Assembly: GCA_050181465.1 (NCBI GenBank)
Contig: JBFXDD010000006.1
Coordinates: forward strand, 124,001-188,000
DNA length: 64,000 nt
Source: JACRLW01 sp050181465
Lineage (GTDB): Bacteria; Planctomycetota; UBA1135; UBA2386
Direction of reading: 5' to 3'
Of the stretch, positions 9,406 to 17,882 are shown piece by piece. Below the pieces are notes generated by a model that had not been told where the DNA came from, ran no database searches, and worked only from the letters and a program-made list of their open reading frames with translations. The translations under genes were made by a program, and so were the position numbers. Position 1 is the first letter of the stretch. Every line of letters starts with the position of its first letter.

Positions 9406-10947
9406 TCAGCCGTCGAAACGATCCAGGGTCGCGAGCAGTCGCCGCGCGTCTTCTCGCGCGACCTTCAGGTAGGCGCGGACTGCCTTGGCCGTCATCTCCT
9501 TGGACCGCCCATCCAGTGCGGAAAGGAGCTTCTCGTGATCCCTGGACGAGTCTGCGGCGAGCCCCGCGACCGCTGCATGAGTGAAGGCCGCCATGGCCAC
9601 GTTGCGTGTCGTTTGCACGGAGATCCCGCCGAGTCGCTTGCCGGCTTCGCTGAGACGCTGCTCGAACTCCGGGCCAAGCGCGTCTTCCATGGCGTCGGAA
9701 GCGATCTCTTCGGCGACGAATCGACCACGAGATCGCGCGAGCGCGCTGCGGATCTGTTCGCCGATTTGCGCCAGCAGGATCGGGTCGGGATCCGGCAACG
9801 GCGGGAGCGGGAAGGGACGTAGTTCCTCGAAGAGCGGATATGCGATCAGTTCGCGAACCAGGAGTGGATAGCGCAGGCAGCGCCGCCGACGTTTGGGCAT
9901 CAACCAGGTGGCGAGATTCGAGTAGTACTGCTTGATGTCGCGCAGATCGCGCTCTGCGAGCGGTGCCTTTGCCGGTTGCACATTGATGTTGACGAAGTGG
10001 TGCCAGGTCGCGTCCGTCACGACCCGGCCTACCCCGCCGCGGTGACCGTCGTAGGCGGCGATGGCGATGAAGGAGCGCGGCGTGACCGGCGCTTTCGAGA
10101 ATGCCGGGATCGCGCGGCCGGCAGACATGGTCAGCGCGACGAGCTCGGGCGTGGGCTTTGCGCCGCCGTCGATCGCGGCCGGCCACTCGTCGGCGCGGGT
10201 CGAGTCGATCTTCGTACCGAGGTCCAGAGGCAGGACGCACTCGCCTTCGTGCGGGTGATCCGGAAACACTTCGATCGCCCGGTTCGTGCTCGGAATCTGC
10301 AACAGGGGATGCGCGAAGTCGATGCCTCCCGCGAGGCTTCGATAGTTCACGAACAAGCGCTGCGGGTGGCGATCCTGCTGGTCGTTGAAGTCGTAGACGT
10401 CGTTGTCGCCGGGGAGGGTCGTCGTGAGTCGCGTTGCGTCGCTGCCCTCGGGAACGTCGACGGTCCACTTCCGCATTCGGTTGACTCGCGGGATGTCCTT
10501 GCACAGTGCGGCCCCCAGGTCCTCGTGATCGCCGGTGGCAAACAGCCCACCGCCCTGCTGCATGAACTCGATGACGGCGGCCAGCCCGCCGATTTCGTCT
10601 TTCAGGCCGCTCGCCCCGGCAGTTCGCGACCCGAGCAGGAAGCAGACGTCGTAGCCACCGCTGCGCAACCCCCGTTGCGGGTCGCTGAACCTGAAGCTCG
10701 AGAAGTGCTTGGTCGCCTCGTCGAAAGCCACCGTGCCGGTGGGTGAGTAGATCGCGGTGTGGATCTCCGGCGTCATTCCGGCGATCCTGGTCGCGCGAAG
10801 CGTGTCGACGAATTCCGTGAGGCCGAAGCTGTCCGTCGCACTGTAGTTGAGTCCGTCGGTGACGACGAGAATGCGCGGCGTGCACTCTTTGAAGAGCGCC
10901 ACGATACGGTCGATCGAGAAGTTGGGTACGAATTCGAATGGGGGCAT
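9406..10947 (-). CDS. Protein of unknown function with ThuA/glutamine-amidotransferase-like N-terminus
   Basis: The 513-residue protein starts at ATG 10947; the longer upstream frame is rejected because it is low-complexity. I do not recognise the family. The N-terminal third alternates strands and helices with a GGGLFATGDHEDLG loop and a preceding YDVCFLLGSR strand. This resembles the flavodoxin-like fold of ThuA or class I amidotransferase-like proteins. Residues 290-330 hold a PRSFIAIAAYDGHRGGVGR region typical of such domains. The last 150 residues are helical and charged. There is no signal peptide, so it is probably cytoplasmic. The neighbours give no clear functional hint. Confidence 0.6.
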   Translation of the reverse strand: MPPFEFVPNFSIDRIVALFKECTPRILVVTDGLNYSATDSFGLTEFVDTLRATRIAGMTPEIHTAIYSPTGTVAFDEATKHFSSFRFSDPQRGLRSGGYDVCFLLGSRTAGASGLKDEIGGLAAVIEFMQQGGGLFATGDHEDLGAALCKDIPRVNRMRKWTVDVPEGSDATRLTTTLPGDNDVYDFNDQQDRHPQRLFVNYRSLAGGIDFAHPLLQIPSTNRAIEVFPDHPHEGECVLPLDLGTKIDSTRADEWPAAIDGGAKPTPELVALTMSAGRAIPAFSKAPVTPRSFIAIAAYDGHRGGVGRVVTDATWHHFVNINVQPAKAPLAERDLRDIKQYYSNLATWLMPKRRRRCLRYPLLVRELIAYPLFEELRPFPLPPLPDPDPILLAQIGEQIRSALARSRGRFVAEEIASDAMEDALGPEFEQRLSEAGKRLGGISVQTTRNVAMAAFTHAAVAGLAADSSRDHEKLLSALDGRSKEMTAKAVRAYLKVAREDARRLLATLDRFDG

Positions 10948-11126
10948 GGAGTGGCTCCGTGCGGCCGGCTGACTTGCGGTTGAGTGACTTGCGACTGAGT
11001 GCCACGCGATATGCGTTCGCAATGTGCCTTTCGTCGGCGCACGATCAGTCAGCGGCCCGTGAGCTCGAAACCCGTCGCCAATTCCCGCGCAATGTCACGA
11101 CGAAGCTGCCACAGCCGAGCGAGCGG

Positions 11127-12239
11127 TCACCCGAATCGCACGCAGTACACCGGCGGCAAGTGCTCGCTCACCGTTTGCCACGAGTCGCCCTGGTCGCGCG
11201 TGCTCCAGACGCTGCCGGTGGTGGACCCGAAGGCGAGTTGGTTGCCGTCGCTCGCGATGTCCAGGCAGTGCCGATAGACGAGGTCGTAGGCCGCTTCACC
11301 CGGCAGGCCCCGGCTCAGCACTTCGAAGCTCTTGCCGCCGTCGCGCGTGCGCGTGACCACGACCTTCGCGTCGACCGGCACGCGGTACTCGTCCTTCTGT
11401 GCCGGCACGAACCAGGCGGTGTCGGGATCACGCGGGTGCACCGCGACGGGGAAACCGAAGGTCGACGGTCCGGCTTGATGGATCTCGGACCAGCGCCGTC
11501 CGCCGTCGTCGGAACGAAAGATGCCGTTGTGGTGCTGCACCCAGACCCGATCGGGCGCCGCGGGGCAGCGGACCATGCGATGCGGATCCTGACCGTCGGG
11601 ATCCTCTTCCTGCCCGGGCGGTGCGTAGGCGGCGCGCATTCCCTCGCAGCCGCTCACCCAGTGCTCGCCGTCGTCCTCGCTGTGCCAGACACCGCCGGAC
11701 GACACCGCGACCGCAAGCCGCCGCGAATCGCGCGGGTCGACGCAGACCGAGTGGATGCCCGGCGCGTCGGCACCGCCCCCAAGCCAATTCTTGCGCCGCG
11801 GTTCGTTCCACAGCGACTCGATCAACTGCCAGGTCGCGCCGCGATCCTCGGAACGGAACAAGCCGCCTGGGATGGTGCCTGCCCACAATCGGCCGGGCCG
11901 GTCCGCACCGCCGGGCTCGAGGGCCCAGATCTCTCGCAAGTTCGCCGGCAGGATCCGACCGAACATGTCTTTCTCGTCGGGCGCGCCCTCTGGGCGCGGG
12001 GGGTAGGCCGGCACGCCGACTTCGCTCCAGGTGTTCCCGCCGTCCTCCGAGCGGTGCAGCTTCACCCCGAAGTGGCCGAGACTGACGACCGCGTACAGCG
12101 TCCCGTCCCTGCGGTCGGGCAACACCATGCTGATCGGTGTGCCGAGAAAGGCGGTGTGGGCGATTCGCCAGCCGCGGTGTTGGTCGGGTTCGAGTCGGAA
12201 CAGACCCTTTCGGGTCCCGAGGAACAGGCGGTCGGACAT
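11127..12239 (-). CDS. BNR-repeat beta-propeller protein (sialidase/photosystem-II-HCF136-like)
   Basis: The 370-residue protein starts at ATG 12239 (MSDRLFLGTRKGLF), which matches the usual N-terminus of this family; the upstream frame merely crosses the repeat. At least five Asp-box motifs are visible: SEDGGNTW, SEDRGATW, SEDDGEHW, SDDGGRRW and TRDGGKSF. There is no signal peptide, so it is likely cytoplasmic. The next gene upstream on the same strand encodes a MoaD/ThiS-like protein. I recall this BNR-MoaD pairing from many bacterial genomes, but its job is unknown. Repeat copy B separates the two genes and its left end points at this start codon. Confidence 0.85.
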   Translation of the reverse strand: MSDRLFLGTRKGLFRLEPDQHRGWRIAHTAFLGTPISMVLPDRRDGTLYAVVSLGHFGVKLHRSEDGGNTWSEVGVPAYPPRPEGAPDEKDMFGRILPANLREIWALEPGGADRPGRLWAGTIPGGLFRSEDRGATWQLIESLWNEPRRKNWLGGGADAPGIHSVCVDPRDSRRLAVAVSSGGVWHSEDDGEHWVSGCEGMRAAYAPPGQEEDPDGQDPHRMVRCPAAPDRVWVQHHNGIFRSDDGGRRWSEIHQAGPSTFGFPVAVHPRDPDTAWFVPAQKDEYRVPVDAKVVVTRTRDGGKSFEVLSRGLPGEAAYDLVYRHCLDIASDGNQLAFGSTTGSVWSTRDQGDSWQTVSEHLPPVYCVRFG

Positions 12240-12277
12240 GGGGTCGATGGAATCGAACGGACTCCCGGGCGAACGGA

Positions 12278-12461
12278 CTAGCCCGGATGATTCGTGAACG
12301 TCGTCGCGAGATCGACGCAGGTCGATGTCCGGCAAGGAGCTGCGTCGGTCGACGACCGAAGCGTAGCTGTAGCTACGCTGCCACGGAGGAGCCGACGTAG
12401 CGACGCTGCCGGGCGCGACTTGCGGCGATCGCAGCAGACGTTCACGAATCATCCGGGCTAG
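12278..12461 (+). repeat. Dispersed palindromic element, copy B (intact, perfect terminal inverted repeats)
   Basis: This 184-bp element begins CTAGCCCGGATGATTCGTGA and ends with its exact reverse complement. The perfect inverted repeat is 24 bp (12278-12301 and 12438-12461), continuing imperfectly for about 20 more. Inside is a self-complementary core in which AGCGTAGCT pairs with AGCTACGCT across a 2-base loop. There is no open reading frame for a transposase, so it looks like a MITE-type or REP-type element. It lies between a MoaD-like gene and its BNR partner gene. Confidence 0.9.
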
Positions 12462-12522
12462 CGTGCAGACTGGCTGTCGAGCCGGTGGCGTGGAACGCCG
12501 CGCCGGGCGGGTGGTCACCGGT

Positions 12523-12789
12523 TCAGCCGCCGGAGAGCGCTTGGACTACGAAGATCCGCGCCGATGCGGGCACCTCGGTCCGCAGCAGTCGATCGCTGAC
12601 GGCCTTGCCATCGACAAAGACGGCGACGTGAAAGCGCAGCCGGTCGTGCTCGTCGAGGATGTAGCCGCGCAGCCGCGGAACCTGGGCGAACACGGCATCC
12701 AGCGCTTCTCGAACCGTCGTCCCGTCGACTTCCGACGGGGGGACCGGAACGTGGGTCTGGATGGCCTGGGCGAATTCGACGTGCGGCAC
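12523..12789 (-). CDS. MoaD/ThiS-like ubiquitin-fold protein
   Basis: The 88-residue protein starts at GTG 12789 and ends in Gly-Gly (QALSGG). That terminus is the hallmark of MoaD/ThiS proteins, which are adenylated and thiolated there to deliver sulfur. The size and the ILDEHDRLRFHVAVFVDG hairpin agree with the beta-grasp fold. No moaE, thiF, thiG or molybdenum-cofactor gene lies nearby. The genomic partner is the BNR-propeller gene downstream on the same strand. The role is therefore open: a sulfur carrier for an unknown modification, or a small modifier. The GTG start is the first in frame that gives a full fold. Confidence 0.8.
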   Translation of the reverse strand: MPHVEFAQAIQTHVPVPPSEVDGTTVREALDAVFAQVPRLRGYILDEHDRLRFHVAVFVDGKAVSDRLLRTEVPASARIFVVQALSGG

Positions 12790-12951
12790 GCGAGCGGGAG
12801 CCTACGGACCGCTTCGGCGGGGCCAAGCGGCCGGGCGAGGTTCCCTGGATCCGTCGTCCGCCATCGACAATCCTTCCCACGTCCGGCTTGACCGCCCGGC
12901 TCTCGATCCCGAGAATCCTCGCCCCTTTTTCGCCGACTGCGGCGAAGCCTC

Positions 12952-14226
12952 ATGTCCCGCCCGCTCGCCGTCATCGTCCTCGCCGCCGGCCTCGGCAAGC
13001 GCACCAAGGTCCGCCTCCCGAAGGTGCTGCTACCGATCTGCGGTCGCACGCTGCTCGGGACCGTGCTGGATGAAGTCGCGGGCCTGGCGCCGGCTCGGAC
13101 GGTGGTGGTGTTGCATCACGGTAAGGAGCAAGTCGAGGCGACGCTCAGCGAGCGGCAAGGCCTGACGATCGTCGATCAAGGCGCACCGCGCGGCACCGGC
13201 CACGCCGTGCAGGTGGCGATGACCGCGCTCGAAGGGTTCACCGGCGACGTGTTGGTCTGCTACGGCGACATGCCGCTTCTGAGCGGTGAGACCTACGCCG
13301 CGCTCGCGAGCGCTCGGGGCGACTGTGCAGCCGTGATCCTCACGGCCATCGCCGACGACCCGACCGGACTCGGACGCATCCTGCGCGACGAAGACGGTGC
13401 GGTGCTCGGCATCCGGGAAGAGCGCGACTGCAGCGACGACGAGCGCGCGATCGACGAGATCAACGTCGGCGTCTACTGCTACGACGCCGATGCGCTGCGG
13501 CGCTCGCTGAGGGGCCTGACGACCGACAATGCGCAGGGTGAGCTCTACCTCACCGACACCATCGCCGGGCTCTTGGCGGAGGGGGCCGCGATCGAAACGC
13601 TGGAACTCGACGACGCGATCGAGTCGCTCGGCGTCAACTCCCTGCATCAATTGGCGATCGCGCGCGCGGTGATGCAGGAACGCATCCTCAACGAGCACCT
13701 GGGCAACGGCGTGCTGATCGAAGATCCGGCGTCGGTGTGGATCGATCACGGTGTCGCCATCGGTCGCAACACGCGCATCCTGCCGTGCACCGTCCTGCGC
13801 AGCGGCGTCGTGATCGGCGAAGACTGCGAGGTCGGGCCCTTCGCGCACCTTCGGCAGAGCGCCGTGCTCGAGGACGGCGCGGAGATCGGCAACTTCGTCG
13901 AGGTCAAGAAGTCGCGGCTGGGTCGCGGCAGCAAGGCCAAGCATCTCGCGTATCTCGGCGACGCCGAACTCGGCGAGAAGGTCAACGTCGGCGCCGGGAC
14001 GATCACGGCGAACTACGACGGCAAGCACAAGCACAAGACGCGCATCGGCGCGCGTGCGTTCGTGGGCAGCGGAACGGTACTCGTCGCCCCGGTCGAGATC
14101 GGCGAGGGCGCAACCCTCGGTGCCGGCGCGGTCGTGCGCCGCAACAGCTCCGTCGGCGCCGGTGAGACTTGGATCGGAGTGCCAGCGCGCAAGCTGGAGA
14201 AGCCGGTCAACGAGGGGAAGCGATGA
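12952..14226 (+). CDS. glmU: Bifunctional UDP-GlcNAc pyrophosphorylase / GlcN-1-P acetyltransferase
   Basis: GlmU makes UDP-GlcNAc in the cytoplasm for peptidoglycan and surface sugars, by acetylating glucosamine-1-phosphate and then adding UMP. The 424-residue protein carries the nucleotidyltransferase signature LAAGLGKRTKVRLPKVL at the N-terminus and the YGDMPLL metal-binding strand near 104-110. The C-terminal half is a left-handed beta-helix with KHLAYLGDAELG, whose His331 corresponds to the acetyltransferase catalytic base. NVGAGTITANYDG is also present. It is about 30 residues shorter than the E. coli enzyme but complete. The stop overlaps the prs start (ATGA). Confidence 0.95.
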   Translation: MSRPLAVIVLAAGLGKRTKVRLPKVLLPICGRTLLGTVLDEVAGLAPARTVVVLHHGKEQVEATLSERQGLTIVDQGAPRGTGHAVQVAMTALEGFTGDVLVCYGDMPLLSGETYAALASARGDCAAVILTAIADDPTGLGRILRDEDGAVLGIREERDCSDDERAIDEINVGVYCYDADALRRSLRGLTTDNAQGELYLTDTIAGLLAEGAAIETLELDDAIESLGVNSLHQLAIARAVMQERILNEHLGNGVLIEDPASVWIDHGVAIGRNTRILPCTVLRSGVVIGEDCEVGPFAHLRQSAVLEDGAEIGNFVEVKKSRLGRGSKAKHLAYLGDAELGEKVNVGAGTITANYDGKHKHKTRIGARAFVGSGTVLVAPVEIGEGATLGAGAVVRRNSSVGAGETWIGVPARKLEKPVNEGKR

Positions 14227-15191
14227 AGCGCGGTGAACGCCTGCGCGTCTTCTCCGGCCGCGCCCACCCGCAACTCGCGCGCGACATGTGCACGCACATG
14301 GGCATTCCGCTCGGCGAGGCCGCGATCTCCGACTTCCCCGACGGCGAGATCAACCTGAAGGTCGAGGTCGACGTGCGGGGTGCCGACGTGTTCGTCGTGC
14401 AGCCCACTTCGCCGCCGGTTCACGACAGCCTGTTCGAGCTGCTGTCGTTCATCGATTGCTTGCGACGCGCTTCCGCCGGCACGATCACCGCGGTGATCCC
14501 GTACTTCGGCTACGCCCGCAAGGACCGCAAGGACGAGGGACGCGTCCCGATCAACGCCAAGCTGGTCGCGAACCTGATCACGACTGCCGGCGCCCATCGG
14601 GTGGTCGCGATCGACCTGCACGCGGCGCAGATCCAGGGCTTCTTCGACATCCCCGTCGACCATCTCTACGCCCGGCCGGTGCTCATGGAGAAGGTGCGGG
14701 AGCTGGGAGCAGATCGTCCGGTCATCGTGTCGCCCGACGTCGGCGGCACGAAGCTCGCGCGCGCCTATGCCAAGGACCTGCGCGCCGAGTTCGCGATCGT
14801 CGACAAGCGCCGGATCAGCGGCAGTGAGACGGTGGCGGAGAACGTCGTCGGTGACGTCGACGGTCGCGACGTCGTGTTGGTGGACGACATGATCTCGACC
14901 GGTGGCTCGATCTCGGATGCCGCCCGCATCGTCAAGGAGCGCGGCGCGAAGCGCGTGTTCATCGTCGCAACCCACGCGGTGTTGTGCGGCGATGCCGTCA
15001 AGAAGCTCGACGCGTGCCCGGCCGAAGTCGTGCTCTGCACCGACACCATTCCGATGCGCGGCCCGCGTCCCGCACGACTCATTCAAGCCTCGGTCGCACC
15101 GCTGCTCGCGCGCGCGATCGATCGCATTCACCGCAGCGAGAGCGTGAGTTCGTTGTTCGAGCCCGCGCATCGCGACTTCGAGACGCGTTGA
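14223..15191 (+). CDS. prs: Ribose-phosphate pyrophosphokinase
   Basis: Prs converts ribose-5-phosphate and ATP to PRPP for nucleotide, His and Trp synthesis. The 322-residue protein begins at ATG 14223, sharing ATGA with the glmU stop, which indicates coupling. It shows FSGRAHPQLA at the start, the flexible-loop YARKDRKDEGR motif, the Mg-PPi site DLHAAQIQGFFDIPVDHL and the PRPP-binding loop VVLVDDMISTGGS. glmU-prs-rplY-pth is a widely conserved bacterial gene order. Confidence 0.96.
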   Translation: MKRGERLRVFSGRAHPQLARDMCTHMGIPLGEAAISDFPDGEINLKVEVDVRGADVFVVQPTSPPVHDSLFELLSFIDCLRRASAGTITAVIPYFGYARKDRKDEGRVPINAKLVANLITTAGAHRVVAIDLHAAQIQGFFDIPVDHLYARPVLMEKVRELGADRPVIVSPDVGGTKLARAYAKDLRAEFAIVDKRRISGSETVAENVVGDVDGRDVVLVDDMISTGGSISDAARIVKERGAKRVFIVATHAVLCGDAVKKLDACPAEVVLCTDTIPMRGPRPARLIQASVAPLLARAIDRIHRSESVSSLFEPAHRDFETR

Positions 15192-15261
15192 GCCCGACCA
15201 TCGTTCTCACGGGCACACTGCGACACCCCGACATTCACCCACCAAGTTCCGAGGATCCAAG

Positions 15262-15801
15262 ATGGAAGTGACGACTCTGAAGGCGCAATCGCGCACGGCC
15301 ACCGGCAAGAACGCGATGCGTCACCTGCGTGACGAAGGCTACGTGCCGGCCGTTCTCTACGGACAAGACAAGGATGCTGTGCACCTCAGCGTCGACCTGC
15401 ACACTCTGCAGATGGAGCTGAGCAAGCGGCGCAAGGTGTTCCACCTGAGCACCGGCAGCGGCACCGAGCCGGTGTTTCTGCAGGACGTTCACTGGGATCC
15501 GCTCTTCGACTTCCCGCTGCACGTCGACTTCCGTCGCATCGACATGAACGTGCCGCTCCCGCTCGTGGTCGAGTTGGCCTTCATCGGCACTCCCGAGGGC
15601 GTCAGCCGCGGCGGTGTGTTCGTGAAGGACACCACCACCTTGGCGGTCCGCGCGATGCCCGACTCGGTCCCGCTCAACATCGAGGTCAAGGTCGGCGCCC
15701 TGGGCGTCGGCGATGCGATCACGGCGGCCAACCTCGAGTTGCCCGCGGGCGTGGAGCTCGCGGTTGCACCCACGACGCGCGTCTGCCGCGTCACCGCCTG
15801 A
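15262..15801 (+). CDS. rplY: Ribosomal protein bL25 (CTC form)
   Basis: This 179-residue long (CTC/TL5) form of bL25 binds 5S rRNA. The N-terminal domain begins LKAQSRTATGKNAMRHLRDE and includes VPAVLYG. HWDPLFDFPLHVDF begins the second, beta-barrel domain, which ends in LPAGVELA. The ATG start at 15262 follows a GAGG box at about 15250. It sits in the usual place between prs and pth. Confidence 0.95.
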   Translation: MEVTTLKAQSRTATGKNAMRHLRDEGYVPAVLYGQDKDAVHLSVDLHTLQMELSKRRKVFHLSTGSGTEPVFLQDVHWDPLFDFPLHVDFRRIDMNVPLPLVVELAFIGTPEGVSRGGVFVKDTTTLAVRAMPDSVPLNIEVKVGALGVGDAITAANLELPAGVELAVAPTTRVCRVTA

Positions 15802-15837
15802 CGGGAATCCGGGTCGACCCGACGGCCGGCACTGGGC

Positions 15838-15866
15838 TTGGCCGCGGTGAGGCCCGTCGCTAGACT
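15838..15866 (+). promoter_or_regulatory. Sigma-70-type promoter of pth and downstream genes
   Basis: TTGGCC (15838-15843) and TAGACT (15861-15866) are separated by 17 bases, as expected for the main vegetative sigma factor. They lie 30 bases before the pth start. A CTCGCCCC run follows the -10 box; a similar run follows several other candidate -10 boxes in this window. Confidence 0.55.
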
Positions 15867-15896
15867 TCTCGCCCCTTCCTCGCGTCGACCCCGAAC

Positions 15897-16592
15897 GTGG
15901 AACCACGTCGCGTCGTGATCGGCATCGGCAATCCCGGTCCCGACTACGTCGATACCCGCCACAACGCGGGCTTCATGGTCCTCGATCGACTCGCCGCGAA
16001 GCTGGGGCTCGACTTTCGTCGTCTGGACCGCCGCGACTCCCACTTGGGGCACGGCTTCAGCGGCAAGGTCAAAGCCCAGGTTGCACGGATCGAAGGTGGT
16101 GGCACGTGCGGACCCGATGCGGTCTTGCTCGTGAAACCGCTGACCTACGTCAACCTCTCCGGCGATGTCGCAGCACCGCTCTTGCGGGCGCTGGCGCTGT
16201 CCCCGGAGTCGCTCTTTGTCGTCGTCGACGATCTGAACCTACCGCTGGGCCGGATTAGAGTCCGGCCGTCGGGGAGTTCGGGTGGTCACAACGGTTTGAA
16301 GTCGATCGAGCGTTCGCTCCTCGGCTTCGGACCCGAAGGATCTCTCGCCTATCCCCGTCTCCGTCTCGGTATCGGGCAACCCGCCGAACGCGACCGCAGT
16401 GTCTCCGCCTCAGGCGGCGACACCGACGTCGCGGACTTCGTGTTGGCTCGCTTCCTTCCCGAGGAACGGGAGGTTCTCCGATCGGTCGTCGAGCGTTGTG
16501 CCGACGTCATCACTGAGTGGTGCGCCGGTTCTTCCCTCGAAACCCTGATGGAGCGCCACAACGGTTTCGTCGCGAGTGCGGCGGGATCGTGA
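15897..16592 (+). CDS. pth: Peptidyl-tRNA hydrolase
   Basis: Pth releases peptides from drop-off peptidyl-tRNA. The 231-residue protein starts at GTG 15897, directly before the conserved VIGIGNPGPDYVDTRHNAGF motif; His22 is the catalytic histidine. VVVDDLNLPLGRIRVRPSGS and GGHNGLKSIE are further family signatures. It is slightly longer than the typical 190 residues because of an insertion at about 155-180 and a C-terminal extension. The promoter just upstream suggests it heads the transcript that continues into rpsF. Confidence 0.95.
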   Translation: MEPRRVVIGIGNPGPDYVDTRHNAGFMVLDRLAAKLGLDFRRLDRRDSHLGHGFSGKVKAQVARIEGGGTCGPDAVLLVKPLTYVNLSGDVAAPLLRALALSPESLFVVVDDLNLPLGRIRVRPSGSSGGHNGLKSIERSLLGFGPEGSLAYPRLRLGIGQPAERDRSVSASGGDTDVADFVLARFLPEEREVLRSVVERCADVITEWCAGSSLETLMERHNGFVASAAGS

Positions 16593-16611
16593 TCGCTCCG
16601 GAGATCAACAG

Positions 16612-17076
16612 TTGAAGCGAACCTACGAATCGATGCTCCTCCTGGACAACCGGGAAGTGCGCAAGGGCTGGCAGCCGCTCAAGGAGCAGGTCTGCACCCT
16701 TTTCACCAAGCACGGCGCTGCCATCAAGAGCGCCAAGCGCTGGGATGAGCGGCGTCTCGCCTATCCCATCCAACGCCAACTCCGCGGCACCTACATGCTC
16801 GTCTTCTTCGAAGCCGAGACGCCCGCGCTCGCCGGCATCCGCCGCGACCTCGAGTTCTCCGAGCCGGTGCTGCGTCACCTCACGCTGGTGGCCGAAGCGA
16901 TTCCGGAATCGGCGTTCGAGCCGGAAGCAGCATTCGACGAGAGCCAAGTGCGCGTCGAAGACGTAACCACCGTTCCGGTGCCGGAAGCGGTCGCCGAGGA
17001 CAACGCGATCGAAGTCGAGGACGGCCCCGCCGATGCTGGCGACGCGCCGAAGAACCAAAGCGGGGGAGAGGAGTGA
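16612..17076 (+). CDS. rpsF: Ribosomal protein bS6
   Basis: bS6 binds bS18 in the platform of the 30S subunit. TTG 16612 is chosen as start because GGAG (16599-16602) precedes it at 9 bases and it gives the family N-terminus LKRTYESMLLLDN. ATG 16633 is an alternative. The 154-residue protein carries AYPIQRQLRGTYMLVFFEA, typical of bS6, and an acidic C-terminal tail of about 45 residues, longer than usual. The usual neighbour ssb is absent between rpsF and rpsR. Confidence 0.92.
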   Translation: MKRTYESMLLLDNREVRKGWQPLKEQVCTLFTKHGAAIKSAKRWDERRLAYPIQRQLRGTYMLVFFEAETPALAGIRRDLEFSEPVLRHLTLVAEAIPESAFEPEAAFDESQVRVEDVTTVPVPEAVAEDNAIEVEDGPADAGDAPKNQSGGEE

Positions 17077-17082
17077 TCTGAC

Positions 17083-17409
17083 ATGAGCGAATACCAATCC
17101 AACGGTGGTCAGAGCGGCGAGGGTTCGTCGGACGGCGGATCGCGCGGCTACGGTGGTGGCGAAGGCGGTCGGCGCGGCGGTGGTCGCGGCGGCAAGTTCG
17201 CGCGCTTCGGTCGGCCGAAGAAGCTGGTCGAGCCGGAAGAGCCGCTCGACTACAAGAACATCGCCTACCTTCAGAAGTTCATCGGCTCGACGGGCAAGAT
17301 CGTCTCGCGCCGCCGCTCGGGCTTCTCGGGTCAGAACCAGCGCAAGCTCGCCGAGGCGATCAAGCATGCGCGTCATATGGGCTTCTTGCCCTTCGTCGGG
17401 AGGATCTGA
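17083..17409 (+). CDS. rpsR: Ribosomal protein bS18
   Basis: The 108-residue protein has the bS18 core LDYKNIAYLQKFIGSTGKI and the C-terminal RKLAEAIKHARHMGFLPFVG. A Gly/Ser/Arg-rich N-terminal extension of about 35 residues precedes the core and is unusual in length for the family. ATG 17083 follows the rpsF stop by 6 bases, so it is in the same operon. Confidence 0.95.
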   Translation: MSEYQSNGGQSGEGSSDGGSRGYGGGEGGRRGGGRGGKFARFGRPKKLVEPEEPLDYKNIAYLQKFIGSTGKIVSRRRSGFSGQNQRKLAEAIKHARHMGFLPFVGRI

Positions 17410-17412
17410 GCC

Positions 17413-17865
17413 ATGCAAGTCCTGCTCAAGCGCAACGTCGACAAGCTCGGTCGCATCGGCGACCTGGTCGAAGTCAAGCCGGGCTATGCCCGCAACTACC
17501 TCCTGCCGCTCGGCCTGGCGGTCCACGTCAACAAGGGCAATCTCGCCCAGATCGAGAAGGAGCGGGCTCGTTACGAGGCCGCCGAGCGCGCGCGCGCTGA
17601 CTCCATGAGGCAGCTCGCCGCGACCATCGAAGCGACCTCGATCACCATCGAGGGTCGCGCGAACGAGGAGGGTCACCTCTTCGGCTCCGTGAACGCTGCG
17701 GCGATCGCCGAGGCACTTGCGGCGCGCGGGGTCGCGATCGATGTCCGGGCGATCCGTTTGGATCAGCCATTCAAGGAGATCGGCGTCTACGACGTTCCGG
17801 TCCACCTCCACGCCGACGTGAACGCCACGGTCAAGGTGTGGGTCGTGCAGTCCAAGCCGGCGTGA
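17413..17865 (+). CDS. rplI: Ribosomal protein bL9
   Basis: This 150-residue two-domain protein has the N-terminal 23S-rRNA-binding motif MQVLLKRNVDKLGRIGDLVE followed by VKPGYARNYLLPLGLA. A long charged helix at about 45-75 leads to a C-terminal domain with FGSVNAAAIAEAL. It starts 3 bases after rpsR, so the three ribosomal genes are one operon. A strong hairpin follows it. Confidence 0.96.
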   Translation: MQVLLKRNVDKLGRIGDLVEVKPGYARNYLLPLGLAVHVNKGNLAQIEKERARYEAAERARADSMRQLAATIEATSITIEGRANEEGHLFGSVNAAAIAEALAARGVAIDVRAIRLDQPFKEIGVYDVPVHLHADVNATVKVWVVQSKPA

Positions 17866-17882
17866 GAACGTCGGCACAATCA

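Noticed and set aside
10938..12281. 447-residue plus-strand open frame
   Set aside because: It lies antisense to the well-supported BNR gene and has no domain.
12278..12461. Integron attC site or complete insertion sequence
   Set aside because: There is no integrase or transposase gene, no gene cassette arrangement, and the ends do not match core attC sites. MITE/REP-like remains the best description.
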